Numbered from the stretch's first letter, positions 8,109 to 16,503 are shown. The stretch is 64,000 bases of DNA from CAZHFW01 sp964531675 (GCA_964531675.1 CAZHFW010000005.1:79666-143665); one strand, 5' to 3'. Notes: generated from the letters alone by a model not told the origin. Made by a program: numbers and translations.

Positions 8109-9917
8109 TCAGCCTCCGCTCATCCGCAGCGATTCGACCACCGGACCCAGCGCCAGCGCGGGCACGAACGTCAACGCGCCCACAATGATCACAACCGCAA
8201 CCAGCATCCCGATGAACACCGGCGTGTGCGTGGGCAATGTCCCCGCGCTGCGCGGCCCGCTCGTGGAAGTTGCCTGCTTGCTCGCCATCGATCCCGCGAC
8301 CGCGAGCGTGGGAACGATCAGCCAGAACCGACTGATCCACATCGCGACCCCCAGCAGCACGTTGTAGAACGGCGTATTGGCTGAGAGCCCCGCGAACGCC
8401 GAACCGTTGTTGTTGGCGGCGCTGCTCACTGCATACAGCACCTGGCTGAATCCGTGCGGACCTGGATTGCTGACCCCCGCACGGCCCGCCTCCGTCAACA
8501 CCGCGATCGCGGTCCCGAGCAGCGCCAGGGCACAGGGAACCAGGATGCAGATCGCCGCCATCTTCATCTCGAAGGGCTCGATCTTCTTGCCCAGGTACTC
8601 GGGCGCACGGCCGACCATGAGCCCCGCGACGAACACCGCGACGATGACGAACATGAGCATCCCGTAGAGCCCGCTGCCCACGCCGCCAAAGACGACCTCG
8701 CCGAGCTGCATGAGCCACATCGGCGCCAGGCCGCCGATCGGCGTGAAGGAGTCGTGCATCGCATTCACGCTGCCGTTGCTCGCCGCGGTGGTCGCCGCGG
8801 CCCAGAGCGCGGAGCCCCCGACGCCGAAGCGCGTCTCCTTGCCCTCGAGATTGCCCGCACCGGTCGTTCCGGTCAGGGCATCGACCCTGGGATTCCCCGC
8901 GACCTCGCACGCATGAGTCGTGATCAGCAGGGGCACGAAGATGACGAGCATGGCCGCGAGAACAGCCCAGCCCTGGCGGCGATCCCGAACCATCTCTCCA
9001 AACGTCCAGCACAGGGCCGCAGGGATGAGCAGGATCGCCAGACACTCGAGGAAGTTGCTCAGAGGCGTCGGATTCTCGAAAGGATGTGCGGAGTTCACGT
9101 TGAAGAACCCGCCGCCGTTGGTGCCCAGCTGCTTGATCGCGATCTGCGATGCAGCCGGCCCGAGCGGGATCGTCTGCGTCGTCACGACGCCGCCATCGGG
9201 ACCCGGGATCGGGGCCACGAGCGTGACCTGCTGGGGTCCTTCGAACGATTGCACGACGCCCTGACCGACGAGGATGCACGCGAGCATTGCCGAGAGAGGC
9301 AGCAGCACGTACAAGCTCACGCGGACCAGGTCTGCCCAGCAGTTGCCGATCGTGGATGCGTTCTTTCGGGCGAGTCCGCGGATCAACGCCGCGAGCACCG
9401 CGATGCCGGTCGCCGCACTCAGGAAGTTCTGGACGGCGAGCCCGAGCATCTGCGTGAGGTACGACATGGTCGTCTCGCCGCCATAGCCCTGCCAGTTGGT
9501 GTTGGAGACGAACGAGATCGCGGTATTGAGTGCGGAACTCGCTTCCACGGCGCCAAGCCCCGCGGGATTGCCGGGCAGTTGTCCCTGGATCCGCTGAAGC
9601 ACGTACACCGCGACGAAACCGAGCGCATTCAGACTCAGGATCCCCAGTGCGTACTGCTTCCAGGTCATCTCTGACGCTGCACCTTGGCGAAGTTGCACCC
9701 CCGCCGCTCGAAGGAGTCCCCGCTCGAGCCAGCCGAGCACGCGCCCGAAGCCGAGCGGCGCTTCACCGACCTTGCCCTCGAGCACGCGCGCGATGAACCA
9801 GCCCAGAGGCTTGACCAGAGCCAGGAGAATCCCAAGCCAGAGCACGCTCTGTGCGATACCGGTCCACTGGGAGCCGATCGCGATCTGCCCGGTGATCAAG
9901 GTCAAGTCCGTGCTCAT
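8109..9917 (-). CDS. kdpA: KdpA, K+-channel-like subunit of the Kdp ATPase
   Basis: KdpA is the K+-selective translocating subunit. The sequence is strongly hydrophobic with about ten helices and carries family motifs: FVSNTNWQGYGGE, SYLTQMLGLAVQNFLSAATG, GTNGGGFFNVNSAHPFENPT and NNNGSAFAGLSANTPFYN. These include the selectivity-filter GTNGGG loop. The 602-aa length is normal. The start chosen is ATG at 9915-9917, which overlaps the kdpF stop as ATGA; an in-frame ATG three codons upstream is less likely. Confidence 0.96.
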   Translation of the reverse strand: MSTDLTLITGQIAIGSQWTGIAQSVLWLGILLALVKPLGWFIARVLEGKVGEAPLGFGRVLGWLERGLLRAAGVQLRQGAASEMTWKQYALGILSLNALGFVAVYVLQRIQGQLPGNPAGLGAVEASSALNTAISFVSNTNWQGYGGETTMSYLTQMLGLAVQNFLSAATGIAVLAALIRGLARKNASTIGNCWADLVRVSLYVLLPLSAMLACILVGQGVVQSFEGPQQVTLVAPIPGPDGGVVTTQTIPLGPAASQIAIKQLGTNGGGFFNVNSAHPFENPTPLSNFLECLAILLIPAALCWTFGEMVRDRRQGWAVLAAMLVIFVPLLITTHACEVAGNPRVDALTGTTGAGNLEGKETRFGVGGSALWAAATTAASNGSVNAMHDSFTPIGGLAPMWLMQLGEVVFGGVGSGLYGMLMFVIVAVFVAGLMVGRAPEYLGKKIEPFEMKMAAICILVPCALALLGTAIAVLTEAGRAGVSNPGPHGFSQVLYAVSSAANNNGSAFAGLSANTPFYNVLLGVAMWISRFWLIVPTLAVAGSMASKQATSTSGPRSAGTLPTHTPVFIGMLVAVVIIVGALTFVPALALGPVVESLRMSGG

Positions 9918-10006
9918 TGGAACCACTCCGGCTTCAGAAGCGCCGCCAGCAGATAGCCCAGCAGCAAGGCTGCAACAACCGCCGAGATCACGTGAATCCA
10001 GGTCAT
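9914..10006 (-). CDS. kdpF: KdpF, small Kdp membrane subunit
   Basis: This 30-aa single-span peptide (MTWIHVISAVVAALLLGYLL then AALLKPEWFQ) matches the KdpF pattern of one helix containing LLGYL followed by a short charged end. KdpF stabilises the KdpABC complex. The ATG at 10004-10006 follows a strong Shine-Dalgarno (CCGGAGGAT). Its stop overlaps the kdpA start (ATGA), and its start overlaps the stop of an upstream small ORF. Confidence 0.9.
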   Translation of the reverse strand: MTWIHVISAVVAALLLGYLLAALLKPEWFQ

Positions 10007-10131
10007 GGGGAATCCTCCGGTTTGGGCTTTGCCTTCGCGCCCGAAGGCAAGAGGCGGTCGCACAGCCAGCACAGCGCCGCGGTCAGCGTCAGGCACCCGA
10101 AAAACGTCAGTGATGCGGTGATGTCGTTCAT
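10003..10131 (-). CDS. Small membrane ORF coupled to kdpF
   Basis: This 42-aa ORF begins MNDITASLTFFGCLTLTAAL, has one hydrophobic helix, then CWLCDRLLP and a Lys/Pro-rich tail. Its TGA (10003-10005) overlaps the kdpF ATG, giving a chain of two ATGA couplings from this ORF to kdpF to kdpA. I recall a conserved tiny ORF with a CDRL-like end in front of kdpF in other bacteria, but cannot verify it here. A small accessory subunit or a leader peptide are both possible. Confidence 0.6.
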   Translation of the reverse strand: MNDITASLTFFGCLTLTAALCWLCDRLLPSGAKAKPKPEDSP

Positions 10132-10618
10132 CGTGCGTCACGCGCAGCACCCCGCCCGCATGACAGGATGAGCATCGCCCCCGCGCGCCCCCGGGTCGCT
10201 CGCCTCCGCCTCAAGAAACCCCTATCAGAGATAAACGCGGCGTAAAGCCCGGAGGCGGACGGGGTCGCCAATCGCTGGTGAAGGGGGGCCGCGCTCCCCG
10301 CCCTCCCTGGTGATTCGTTGACGCGGCTCTGACGCGTTCAGGCCTCCTCTTCAGGCGGTGCTTATCCCGGGGCTCGCCGGCACGGGGAGAGTTCTGCAGG
10401 TTCCCGACTCCACACCTCCGCCCCGATCTGGAGACCCGACCGTGCCCATCCACACGCCCGATCTGATCGCTGCTGTTGTCACGCTCACGGGACTCGCCGC
10501 GCAGGCCAATCTGCTGCGTGCGTTCCGGCGCGAGTGCCGGGAGGCCCGTACTCCGAACCGCGACGAGGCGGCCCCGCGATTCAAAGCCGATATGCTCACA
10601 CCCTCAGGAACCCCTCCG
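10132..10618. other. Long intergenic region between kdp and the outer-membrane gene
   Basis: The stretch holds the KdpE-like box at 10231-10248 near its kdp side. An in-frame upstream extension of the outer-membrane gene is open from 10358, with possible GTG and ATG starts at 10441 and 10592. The peptide in that extension (TPDLIAAVVTLTGLAAQANL...) is mildly hydrophobic but not recognised. I see no RNA gene or repeat in it. Confidence 0.4.
10231..10248 (-). promoter_or_regulatory. Candidate KdpE box upstream of kdpFA
   Basis: The plus strand reads ATAAACGCGGCGTAAAGC. On the kdp strand it is TTTAC-N6-TTTAT, two half-sites 11 bp apart. It lies 100 nt upstream of the small ORF that starts the kdpFA unit and completes the set of three shared motifs at 3755, 7186 and 10231. 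Confidence 0.6.
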
Positions 10619-11428
10619 ATGCTCAAGCCCCTCTCCCTGATCGCGGTTCTGGCTTTCCCCGCTGCGCACGCTGCGGCACAGTCTGACTCGCTCGTGATTT
10701 CAACGGATCGCCCGAGCTTCAGCGACGGCGCCGGCCTCCAGCCCGTCGGCAGGCTGAACCTCGAGACGGGGTACACCTACACGTTCCGCAATCGTGAGGA
10801 TGTGAAGACCTCACGCCACAACGGGCCGGAGATCCTCGCCCGCGTGGGAGTCCTGGAAGACCGCTTCGAGGTTCGCTTCCTCACGTCGGGCTATGTCTGG
10901 ACGCACACCGACGACCGCACGTCGACCTCTTCGGACGAAGGCTGGAGCGACGTCGCCCTGGGCATCAAGCTCAAGCTGGCCGATCAGTCGGGCTGGCTCC
11001 CAAGGCTTGCACTGGGCGCTCTCACGACCCTGGGCGGCGGCTCGGACAACATCAGCAGCCAGATCGCCGAGCCCACCCTCAAGCTGATCTGGGCCTACGA
11101 CCTCGGCCAATCCTTCGGAGACTCGTGGAAGGGCTTCACGCTCGGCGGCAACGCCAATGTCTCCTGGACCACGACCGATGGCGACCGCTACGCCCAAGGC
11201 CAGGGCTCGATTTACCTCTCGTTTCCCCTGGCCGACCGCCTGTCGGGATTCGTGGAGTACTACGTCCTGGCGCCCGCCTCAAAGGATGGCCACGCGGCCC
11301 ACTCCGCGGACCTGGGCGGAACCTATCTCCTGACCGACCGCGTGCAGCTCGATGCCCGCGTCGGCGCGGGCCTGAACCAAGAGGCGGACAACCTCTTTGT
11401 GGGCTGCGGCGTGAGCTTCCTCTTCTGA
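10619..11428 (+). CDS. Outer-membrane beta-barrel, MetA-pathway (Phenol_MetA_deg)-like
   Basis: The protein has a signal peptide (MLKPLSLIAVLAFPAAHAAAQ) followed by STDRPSFSDGAGLQPVGRLN and LETGYTYTFRN, the entry typical of the transporter-like Phenol_MetA_deg family. Alternating polar and hydrophobic strands end with the terminal Phe of outer-membrane proteins (GCGVSFLF). The family name reflects early context and does not prove a role in phenol degradation. The start at 10619 is chosen because it directly precedes the signal peptide; the frame stays open to 10358. Confidence 0.75.
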   Translation: MLKPLSLIAVLAFPAAHAAAQSDSLVISTDRPSFSDGAGLQPVGRLNLETGYTYTFRNREDVKTSRHNGPEILARVGVLEDRFEVRFLTSGYVWTHTDDRTSTSSDEGWSDVALGIKLKLADQSGWLPRLALGALTTLGGGSDNISSQIAEPTLKLIWAYDLGQSFGDSWKGFTLGGNANVSWTTTDGDRYAQGQGSIYLSFPLADRLSGFVEYYVLAPASKDGHAAHSADLGGTYLLTDRVQLDARVGAGLNQEADNLFVGCGVSFLF

Positions 11429-11479
11429 GTCTCGGCGTTCAGCCCGCCGGCCGCCAGAGACATGTCGGTCTGTTATCAT

Positions 11480-11510
11480 CCGTCTGGATCCCGGTCCGGG
11501 ATCCAGACGG
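11480..11510. promoter_or_regulatory. Perfect 31-nt palindrome before an outer-membrane gene
   Basis: Arms CCGTCTGGATCCCGG (11480-11494) and CCGGGATCCAGACGG (11496-11510) are perfectly complementary around one central T. The element lies 12 nt before the ATG at 11522 and 51 nt after the preceding stop. It could be an operator or, as RNA, a stable hairpin covering the ribosome-access region. No T-run follows, so a simple terminator is unlikely. Confidence 0.6.
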
Positions 11511-11521
11511 AGAGCCTGACG

Positions 11522-12484
11522 ATGTCCATCGCCGCCTTGGCCTGCTCGCTTCCTTTGATGATCGCTTCGCAGACCCAGCAGCACGATTCAGCCGCGGCCC
11601 AGCCCGCGAGCATGACCACCACCTCAGCACCCGCCTCGGGAAGCCAGTCCGGCGCCGCTTCGACGCCCCCCGCAGCGGAAGCGTCCGAGCCTCGCGCGTT
11701 CGAGCACCTGGCCAGCTCGCCCTACAAGCTCACCTTCGCCCCCTACCTGTGGGTGATCGGCACCTCGGGCAACGCCACGGTCGGCAACGTCAAGATTGAC
11801 GCCACCGCAACGTTCAGGGATGTTCTTGACGCTTCCGACAGCCTCTTCGGCCTCATGGGCGTCACCGAACTCCAGGTCGGCAAGGTCTTCTTCCAGCTCA
11901 ACGCCACGTACGTGAGCATCGGCTTCGACAAGAAGAGGGACGTCCGCAACTTCGCCACCCTCGATGCGGAGCTCGATCAAAAGCTCGGCTGGTACGAAGG
12001 CGCGGTGGGCTATCGCCTCATCGACCAGCGCATGTCCGATCGGGTCGACGAGAAGCAGCGTTTCGCGCTCGACGTCTTCGGCGGTGCACGCGTCACCGAC
12101 ATCACGGTCGACGCCCATCTCAACGCCTCCGCAGCGGTGACCCTCCCCGATGGTGAAGTCGTCTCCGGCGGCCGCTCCGCCGAGCGCAATCAGGATGAAA
12201 CCTGGGTCGAGCCCTTCGTCGGCACCCGCCTTCGCTTCGACCTCACCGATCGCTGGGAGTTCAGCCTCCGCGGCGATGTCGGCGGCTTCGGCGTTGACGG
12301 CTCGTCCTTCAGCTGGCAGACCGCCGCCCTCATGGGCTACACCTGGGAGCTCGGCCCGACCTCCATCATCAGCGCCTACGGCGGATACCGCGCCCTCGGC
12401 CAGGATTACTCCAGCGGCGATTTCGGCTGGAACGTGGTCGCCCACGGCCCCATCCTGGGCATGCAGGTCGTCTTCGGCTTCTGA
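11522..12484 (+). CDS. Outer-membrane beta-barrel protein of unknown function
   Basis: This 320-aa protein starts with a signal peptide (MSIAALACSLPLMIASQTQQ) and a Ser/Thr/Ala-rich linker. A series of beta-strands follows (YKLTFAPYLWVIGTSGNATV, VFFQLNATYVSIGF, WEFSLRGDVGGFGVDGSSFSW) and it ends in Phe (LGMQVVFGF). This resembles porin-like or DUF-type outer-membrane barrels. The in-frame ATG at 11462 is rejected because it would place the palindrome inside the gene. It is followed 12 nt later by the FGE-like gene, probably in one operon. Confidence 0.7.
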   Translation: MSIAALACSLPLMIASQTQQHDSAAAQPASMTTTSAPASGSQSGAASTPPAAEASEPRAFEHLASSPYKLTFAPYLWVIGTSGNATVGNVKIDATATFRDVLDASDSLFGLMGVTELQVGKVFFQLNATYVSIGFDKKRDVRNFATLDAELDQKLGWYEGAVGYRLIDQRMSDRVDEKQRFALDVFGGARVTDITVDAHLNASAAVTLPDGEVVSGGRSAERNQDETWVEPFVGTRLRFDLTDRWEFSLRGDVGGFGVDGSSFSWQTAALMGYTWELGPTSIISAYGGYRALGQDYSSGDFGWNVVAHGPILGMQVVFGF

Positions 12485-12496
12485 TCCGGAGTTCCC

Positions 12497-13633
12497 ATGT
12501 TCCGCTGCTTCCAAGGCGCTCTCTTTGTCGCAAGCCTGCCGCTGGCGGCTCCGACCTTGGCGTTTGCTGAACCGCCTTCCTGCTGCGCCGCGCCCTCGCG
12601 GGGCGGAATCGTCGCGTTGGGAACCGCCATGCCGGTCGCTGCGGGCGTCAACACCTCACGCGAGGGCATGGTCTGGATCAAGGGCGGCGAGTTCTCCATG
12701 GGGAGCACCGATCCCCTGGCCCGTCCCGACGAAGCGCCCATCCACCGCGTCCGCGTCGATGGCTTCTGGATGGACGCGACCGAGGTCACCAACGCGCAGT
12801 TCGCAGCCTTCGTGAAGGCGACCGGCTACAAGACCGTCGCCGAGCGCCCGGTCGACTGGGAAGAGATCAAGAAACAGGTCCCGCCAGGCACGCCCAAGCC
12901 CGACGACGCGATGCTCCAGCCCGGCTCGCTGGTCTTCACGCCTCCCGACCACGCGGTCGACCTCCGGCGCTACGACCTCTGGTGGACCTGGACGACCGGC
13001 GCCGACTGGCGTCACCCCGAAGGCCCGGGCAGCTCCATCGAGGGCAGGGACAACTACCCCGTCGTCCACGTCGCGTACGAAGACGCGATCGCCTACGCCA
13101 AGTGGGCGGGCAAGCGCCTTCCCACCGAGGCCGAGTGGGAGTTCGCCGCCCGCGGCGGCTTGGACCACAAGGTCAACGTCTGGGGAGACGAGCCCATCGA
13201 CCCCAAACGCGCGAACACCTGGCAAGGCCACTTCCCCGAGCAGAACACCGCGGAGGACGGCTTCGCCCGCGCCGCGCCCGTCAAGAGCTTCCCGCCCAAC
13301 AGCTTCGGCCTCTACGACATGGCGGGCAACGTCTGGGAATGGTGCGCGGACCTCTATCGCCCCGACACCTACGCCAGGCAAGTGCTCGCCGCCGGCGCGG
13401 GCAACGTGATCGTGAACCCCAAGGGGCCTGAATCCTCATACGACCTGCGCAACCCGAACGCGCCCGAGAGCCGTGTGCAACGCGGCGGCTCATTCCTCTG
13501 CAACGACTCGTACTGCGCCAGCTACCGCCCCAGCGCCCGCATGGCGGCGTCTCCGGATTCGGGCATGCTCCACCTGGGCTTCCGCTGCGTGCTCGACGCG
13601 CCGGCCCCCGATCAGCCCGCGCCCAAGCCCTGA
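12497..13633 (+). CDS. Formylglycine-generating enzyme (SUMF1/EgtB fold) family protein
   Basis: FGE oxidises the sulfatase active-site Cys to formylglycine using a Cys pair and copper. This exported 378-aa protein has a signal peptide, the family entry MVWIKGGEFSMGS, WMDATEVTNAQFAAFV, PVVHVAYEDAIAYAKWAGKR, LPTEAEWEFAARGG, NSFGLYDMAGNVWEWC and RGGSFLCNDSYCASYRPSAR. The last segment keeps both cysteines (about C335 and C340) at the positions of the FGE catalytic pair. CCGGAG precedes the ATG. No sulfatase gene is in the window, so a substrate cannot be assigned. It ends 21 nt from the convergent copA. Confidence 0.85.
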   Translation: MFRCFQGALFVASLPLAAPTLAFAEPPSCCAAPSRGGIVALGTAMPVAAGVNTSREGMVWIKGGEFSMGSTDPLARPDEAPIHRVRVDGFWMDATEVTNAQFAAFVKATGYKTVAERPVDWEEIKKQVPPGTPKPDDAMLQPGSLVFTPPDHAVDLRRYDLWWTWTTGADWRHPEGPGSSIEGRDNYPVVHVAYEDAIAYAKWAGKRLPTEAEWEFAARGGLDHKVNVWGDEPIDPKRANTWQGHFPEQNTAEDGFARAAPVKSFPPNSFGLYDMAGNVWEWCADLYRPDTYARQVLAAGAGNVIVNPKGPESSYDLRNPNAPESRVQRGGSFLCNDSYCASYRPSARMAASPDSGMLHLGFRCVLDAPAPDQPAPKP

Positions 13634-13654
13634 ATCTCGGAGACCGAACGACCT

Positions 13655-15964
13655 TCATCGCCTCAGGCGCAGGCTGTTGAGCACGACGCTGATGCTGCTG
13701 AACGTCATCGCCGCACTGGCGATCATGGGAGAGAGCAGGAGCCCGAAGAACGGATAGAGCACGCCCGCAGCGATCGCAATCCCGATCGTGTTGTAGATGA
13801 AGGCCCAGAAGAGGTTGCCCCGGATCGTCCGGACCGTCCGCTTCGAAAGCTCGATCGCCTCGACGACGCCCATCAGATCGCCGCGCAGGATCGTGATGTC
13901 CGCGGCCTCGATCGCAACGTCCGTTCCCGTGCCCATCGCGATCCCGACCGAAGCGGTCGCCAGCGCCGGCGCATCGTTGATCCCGTCGCCAACCATCGCC
14001 GCGACGCCCGACTCCTCGAGCCTTGCGACGACCGAGGCCTTGTCGCGGGGAAGCACCTCCGCGATCACCTCGTCAACGCCCACCTTTGCCGCGACCGACT
14101 CGGCCGCAGCCCGGCTGTCTCCGGTGAGCATCACCACCCGGAGCCCGCGATGCTTGAGCTCTTTGATCGCATCTCCGGAACTCGCCCGGACGCGGTCGGT
14201 GATCGCGAGAATGCCCGCCTCTTTCCCACCCACCGCGACGTGGATCGGCGAGAACCCGCTCAACGCCAGCGCCCGCGCACGACCCGTCATCGAGACGTGC
14301 ACGCCCCGGGACTCCAGGAACGAAGCGTTCCCGACCAGCACCAGGCTTCCATCCACCACCGCTTCGACACCCTGACCGACGCTGGCGCGGAACCCGCTGG
14401 CGGGTCGGAGCTCGATGCCACGCTCGGAAGCGCCACGCACGATCGCCGCCGCCAGACCGTGTTCGCTGCCGTGCTCCGCACTGGCCGCCATCTGCAGCAA
14501 CCTGGCCTCGGTGAACTCCAGCGCCGGCGCGATCTCGACCAGCGCGGGCTTGCCTTCGGTGATCGTGCCGGTCTTGTCCAGGACCACGACGTTCACGCGC
14601 TGGGCCGATTCCAGCGCCGCCCCGCTCCGGATGAGGATCCCGCGTTCCGCGCCGCGCCCCGTCGCGACCATGACCGCGGTCGGGGTCGCAAGCCCCATCG
14701 CGCACGGACACGCGATGATCAGCACCGAGATCGCGGCGTTCATCGCCATCGCGGCGCGCGAGCCCTCGGGTCCCAGCAGCATCCACACGACAAACGTGCA
14801 CAAGGCCACGACGAGCACGAAGGGCGTGAAGTACCCGCTCACGCGATCCGCGACCGACGCGATCGCGGGCTTGCTGCCCTGCGCCTCGCGCACCATCCGG
14901 ATGATCTGCTGCAGCGCCGACGCGGCGCCGACCTTGGTCGCGCGCACGCGGAGCATCCCCGTGGTGTTCATCGTCGCGCCAAAGACACCAGACCCCGCGA
15001 ACTTGTCCACCGGCAGGCTCTCGCCCGTCAGCATGGACTCATCCACCGCCGACGCGCCCCCCACCACCACGCCGTCCACCGGCACCTTCTCCCCGGGCCT
15101 GACCACGACCACATCGCCCGCCGACACCCGCGCGATGGGCACCTCGACTTCGACGCCGTCACGCTCCACCCGCGCCGTCCGCGGCGCGAGCCCGATGAGC
15201 TTGCGGATCGCCGCCCCGGTCCTTCGTGTCGCCCTGGATTCCAGGTACTTTCCGAGCAGCACGAGCACGATGATGCTCGCCGCCGCTTCGAAGTACACAT
15301 CGGGCATGCCGTGCGCCGCGTGCGCCCCCGCGCCGAACCTGTCAGGCAGGAGCACCGCGAGCAGCGAATAGATGTACGCGGTCCCGGTCCCCAGCGCGAT
15401 GAGCGTGTCCATGCCCATCGAGCCGTGACGGAGACCCTTGATCGCCGCCCTGAAGAACGGCCCGCCGCTCCAGATGAGCACCGGCGTCGTCAGCACAAGC
15501 TGAGCCCACAGGGCCCAAGGCTGGTTGAGGGCCTCAATCTTCCCGTGGGACATCGCCATCGCGACCACCGGGAGCGTCAGCGCCGCTCCGAACACCAGCC
15601 GCGAGAGAATGCGGCGTGCATCGCGATCCTGCGCATCGGAAACCTCATCGGTCGCGATCTCGGCGTCATCATCCTGTTTGACACCATCAGGCCGCTCAGG
15701 CGTTCGAACCGCCGCCGGTGCGGGCACCTTCGCGTGGAACCCAAGTTCGTCGACCCGAGCCGCCAGCGCCTCGGGCGTCACCGTCGCGGAGTCGTACATC
15801 ACCGTCGCGACATGCGTCGCGAAGTTCACGCTCGCGGACGACACCCCCGCCTGCCTGGCGAGCTTTTTCTCGATCTTCGCAGCGCAGGCGCCGCAGGTCA
15901 TTCCTTCGATGGGAAGATCGCAGCGCGCCGTCGCGCCGGCTTGTTCCAGAGCAGTTGCGCTCAT
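13655..15964 (-). CDS. copA: CopA-type Cu+-exporting P-type ATPase
   Basis: This 769-aa P1B-ATPase pumps Cu+ out of the cytoplasm. It has one N-terminal heavy-metal-binding domain (GMTCGACAAKIEKKL, Cys24 and Cys27), eight predicted membrane helices with the CPC motif (IIACPCAMGLATP), TGESLPV, phosphorylation motif DKTGTITEGKP, SAEHGSEHGLAAAI with the HP-equivalent region, and GDGINDAPALA. It begins 23 nt after csoR, so the pair should be co-transcribed and induced by copper. Confidence 0.95.
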   Translation of the reverse strand: MSATALEQAGATARCDLPIEGMTCGACAAKIEKKLARQAGVSSASVNFATHVATVMYDSATVTPEALAARVDELGFHAKVPAPAAVRTPERPDGVKQDDDAEIATDEVSDAQDRDARRILSRLVFGAALTLPVVAMAMSHGKIEALNQPWALWAQLVLTTPVLIWSGGPFFRAAIKGLRHGSMGMDTLIALGTGTAYIYSLLAVLLPDRFGAGAHAAHGMPDVYFEAAASIIVLVLLGKYLESRATRRTGAAIRKLIGLAPRTARVERDGVEVEVPIARVSAGDVVVVRPGEKVPVDGVVVGGASAVDESMLTGESLPVDKFAGSGVFGATMNTTGMLRVRATKVGAASALQQIIRMVREAQGSKPAIASVADRVSGYFTPFVLVVALCTFVVWMLLGPEGSRAAMAMNAAISVLIIACPCAMGLATPTAVMVATGRGAERGILIRSGAALESAQRVNVVVLDKTGTITEGKPALVEIAPALEFTEARLLQMAASAEHGSEHGLAAAIVRGASERGIELRPASGFRASVGQGVEAVVDGSLVLVGNASFLESRGVHVSMTGRARALALSGFSPIHVAVGGKEAGILAITDRVRASSGDAIKELKHRGLRVVMLTGDSRAAAESVAAKVGVDEVIAEVLPRDKASVVARLEESGVAAMVGDGINDAPALATASVGIAMGTGTDVAIEAADITILRGDLMGVVEAIELSKRTVRTIRGNLFWAFIYNTIGIAIAAGVLYPFFGLLLSPMIASAAMTFSSISVVLNSLRLRR

Positions 15965-15987
15965 GATCGCGCTCCCATCCGCGCCGC

Positions 15988-16332
15988 TTACCGCGACGCC
16001 TTGGTCGTCAGTTCCAGGATCTCTTCGATCATCCGGGCGCGGTCTTCATCCGTGCCGCTCATCGCCTTGGCCGCGCAGTGCGTCAGGTGATTCCGCAGCA
16101 GGTTCCGCGACACCGACGCCAGCGACTCACGGGCCGCCGCAACCTGCACGATGATGTCCGCGCAGTACCGGTCTTCCTCGATCATCGAGGCGATGCCCCG
16201 GACCTGGCCCTCGATCCGCTTGAGGTGCCTGAGGTTGGCCGCCTTGAGGTCCGCTTCCACCCCCACCGCGTGCAACGGCCGCGCCTGGCTCCCCGCACAC
16301 CCACACACCGGCTTGCCTTCAGAGTCGCCCAT
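15988..16332 (-). CDS. csoR: CsoR-family copper-sensing repressor
   Basis: CsoR is an all-helical repressor that leaves its operator when Cu+ binds. The protein shows LRHLKRIEGQVRGIASMI, the ligand Cys in EEDRYCADIIVQ, and the His-x3-Cys pair in NHLTHC, i.e. the complete Cys-His-Cys copper site. ATG at 16330-16332 (MGDSEGKPVCGC) is preferred because the longer frame would run through the operator. The N-terminus carries an extra CGC motif. It heads a csoR-copA operon. Confidence 0.92.
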   Translation of the reverse strand: MGDSEGKPVCGCAGSQARPLHAVGVEADLKAANLRHLKRIEGQVRGIASMIEEDRYCADIIVQVAAARESLASVSRNLLRNHLTHCAAKAMSGTDEDRARMIEEILELTTKASR

Positions 16333-16352
16333 CGGACACCTCCCGCAAGAAG

Positions 16353-16371
16353 TATACCCCCATGGGGTATA
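16353..16371 (-). promoter_or_regulatory. CsoR operator
   Basis: TATACCCC (16353-16360), CAT, GGGGTATA (16364-16371) is a perfect inverted repeat of the G-tract type known for CsoR operators. It lies 20 nt upstream of the csoR start, so self-repression of csoR-copA is expected. Confidence 0.85.
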
Positions 16372-16470
16372 AAGTCGACCGTTCCGATGCCGGTCTCTTG
16401 AACTACCGAACAAAATTCGATCGACGGGTATCCCCGGCAGCCAATCGGCCTTCTCGCGGCCCCATGGCGG

Positions 16471-16486
16471 ATCTCAGGACTGAGAA
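16471..16486. promoter_or_regulatory. Palindromic enhancer candidate U1
   Basis: ATCTCAGGACTGAGAA fits TTCYCA-N4-TGAGAA. It is the most distal of three such sites upstream of the sigma-54 type promoter at 16558, and lies 33 nt from U2. Confidence 0.55.
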
Positions 16487-16503
16487 GTCTCCCAAGCTCC
16501 CAA

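Noticed and set aside
10358..10618. N-terminal extension of the outer-membrane gene
   Set aside because: It would bury the signal peptide 87 residues inside the protein. A short separate peptide cannot be excluded.
14150..16090. A 646-codon plus-strand open frame over copA
   Set aside because: It mirrors copA, which has all P-type ATPase motifs. The plus-strand frame has none.
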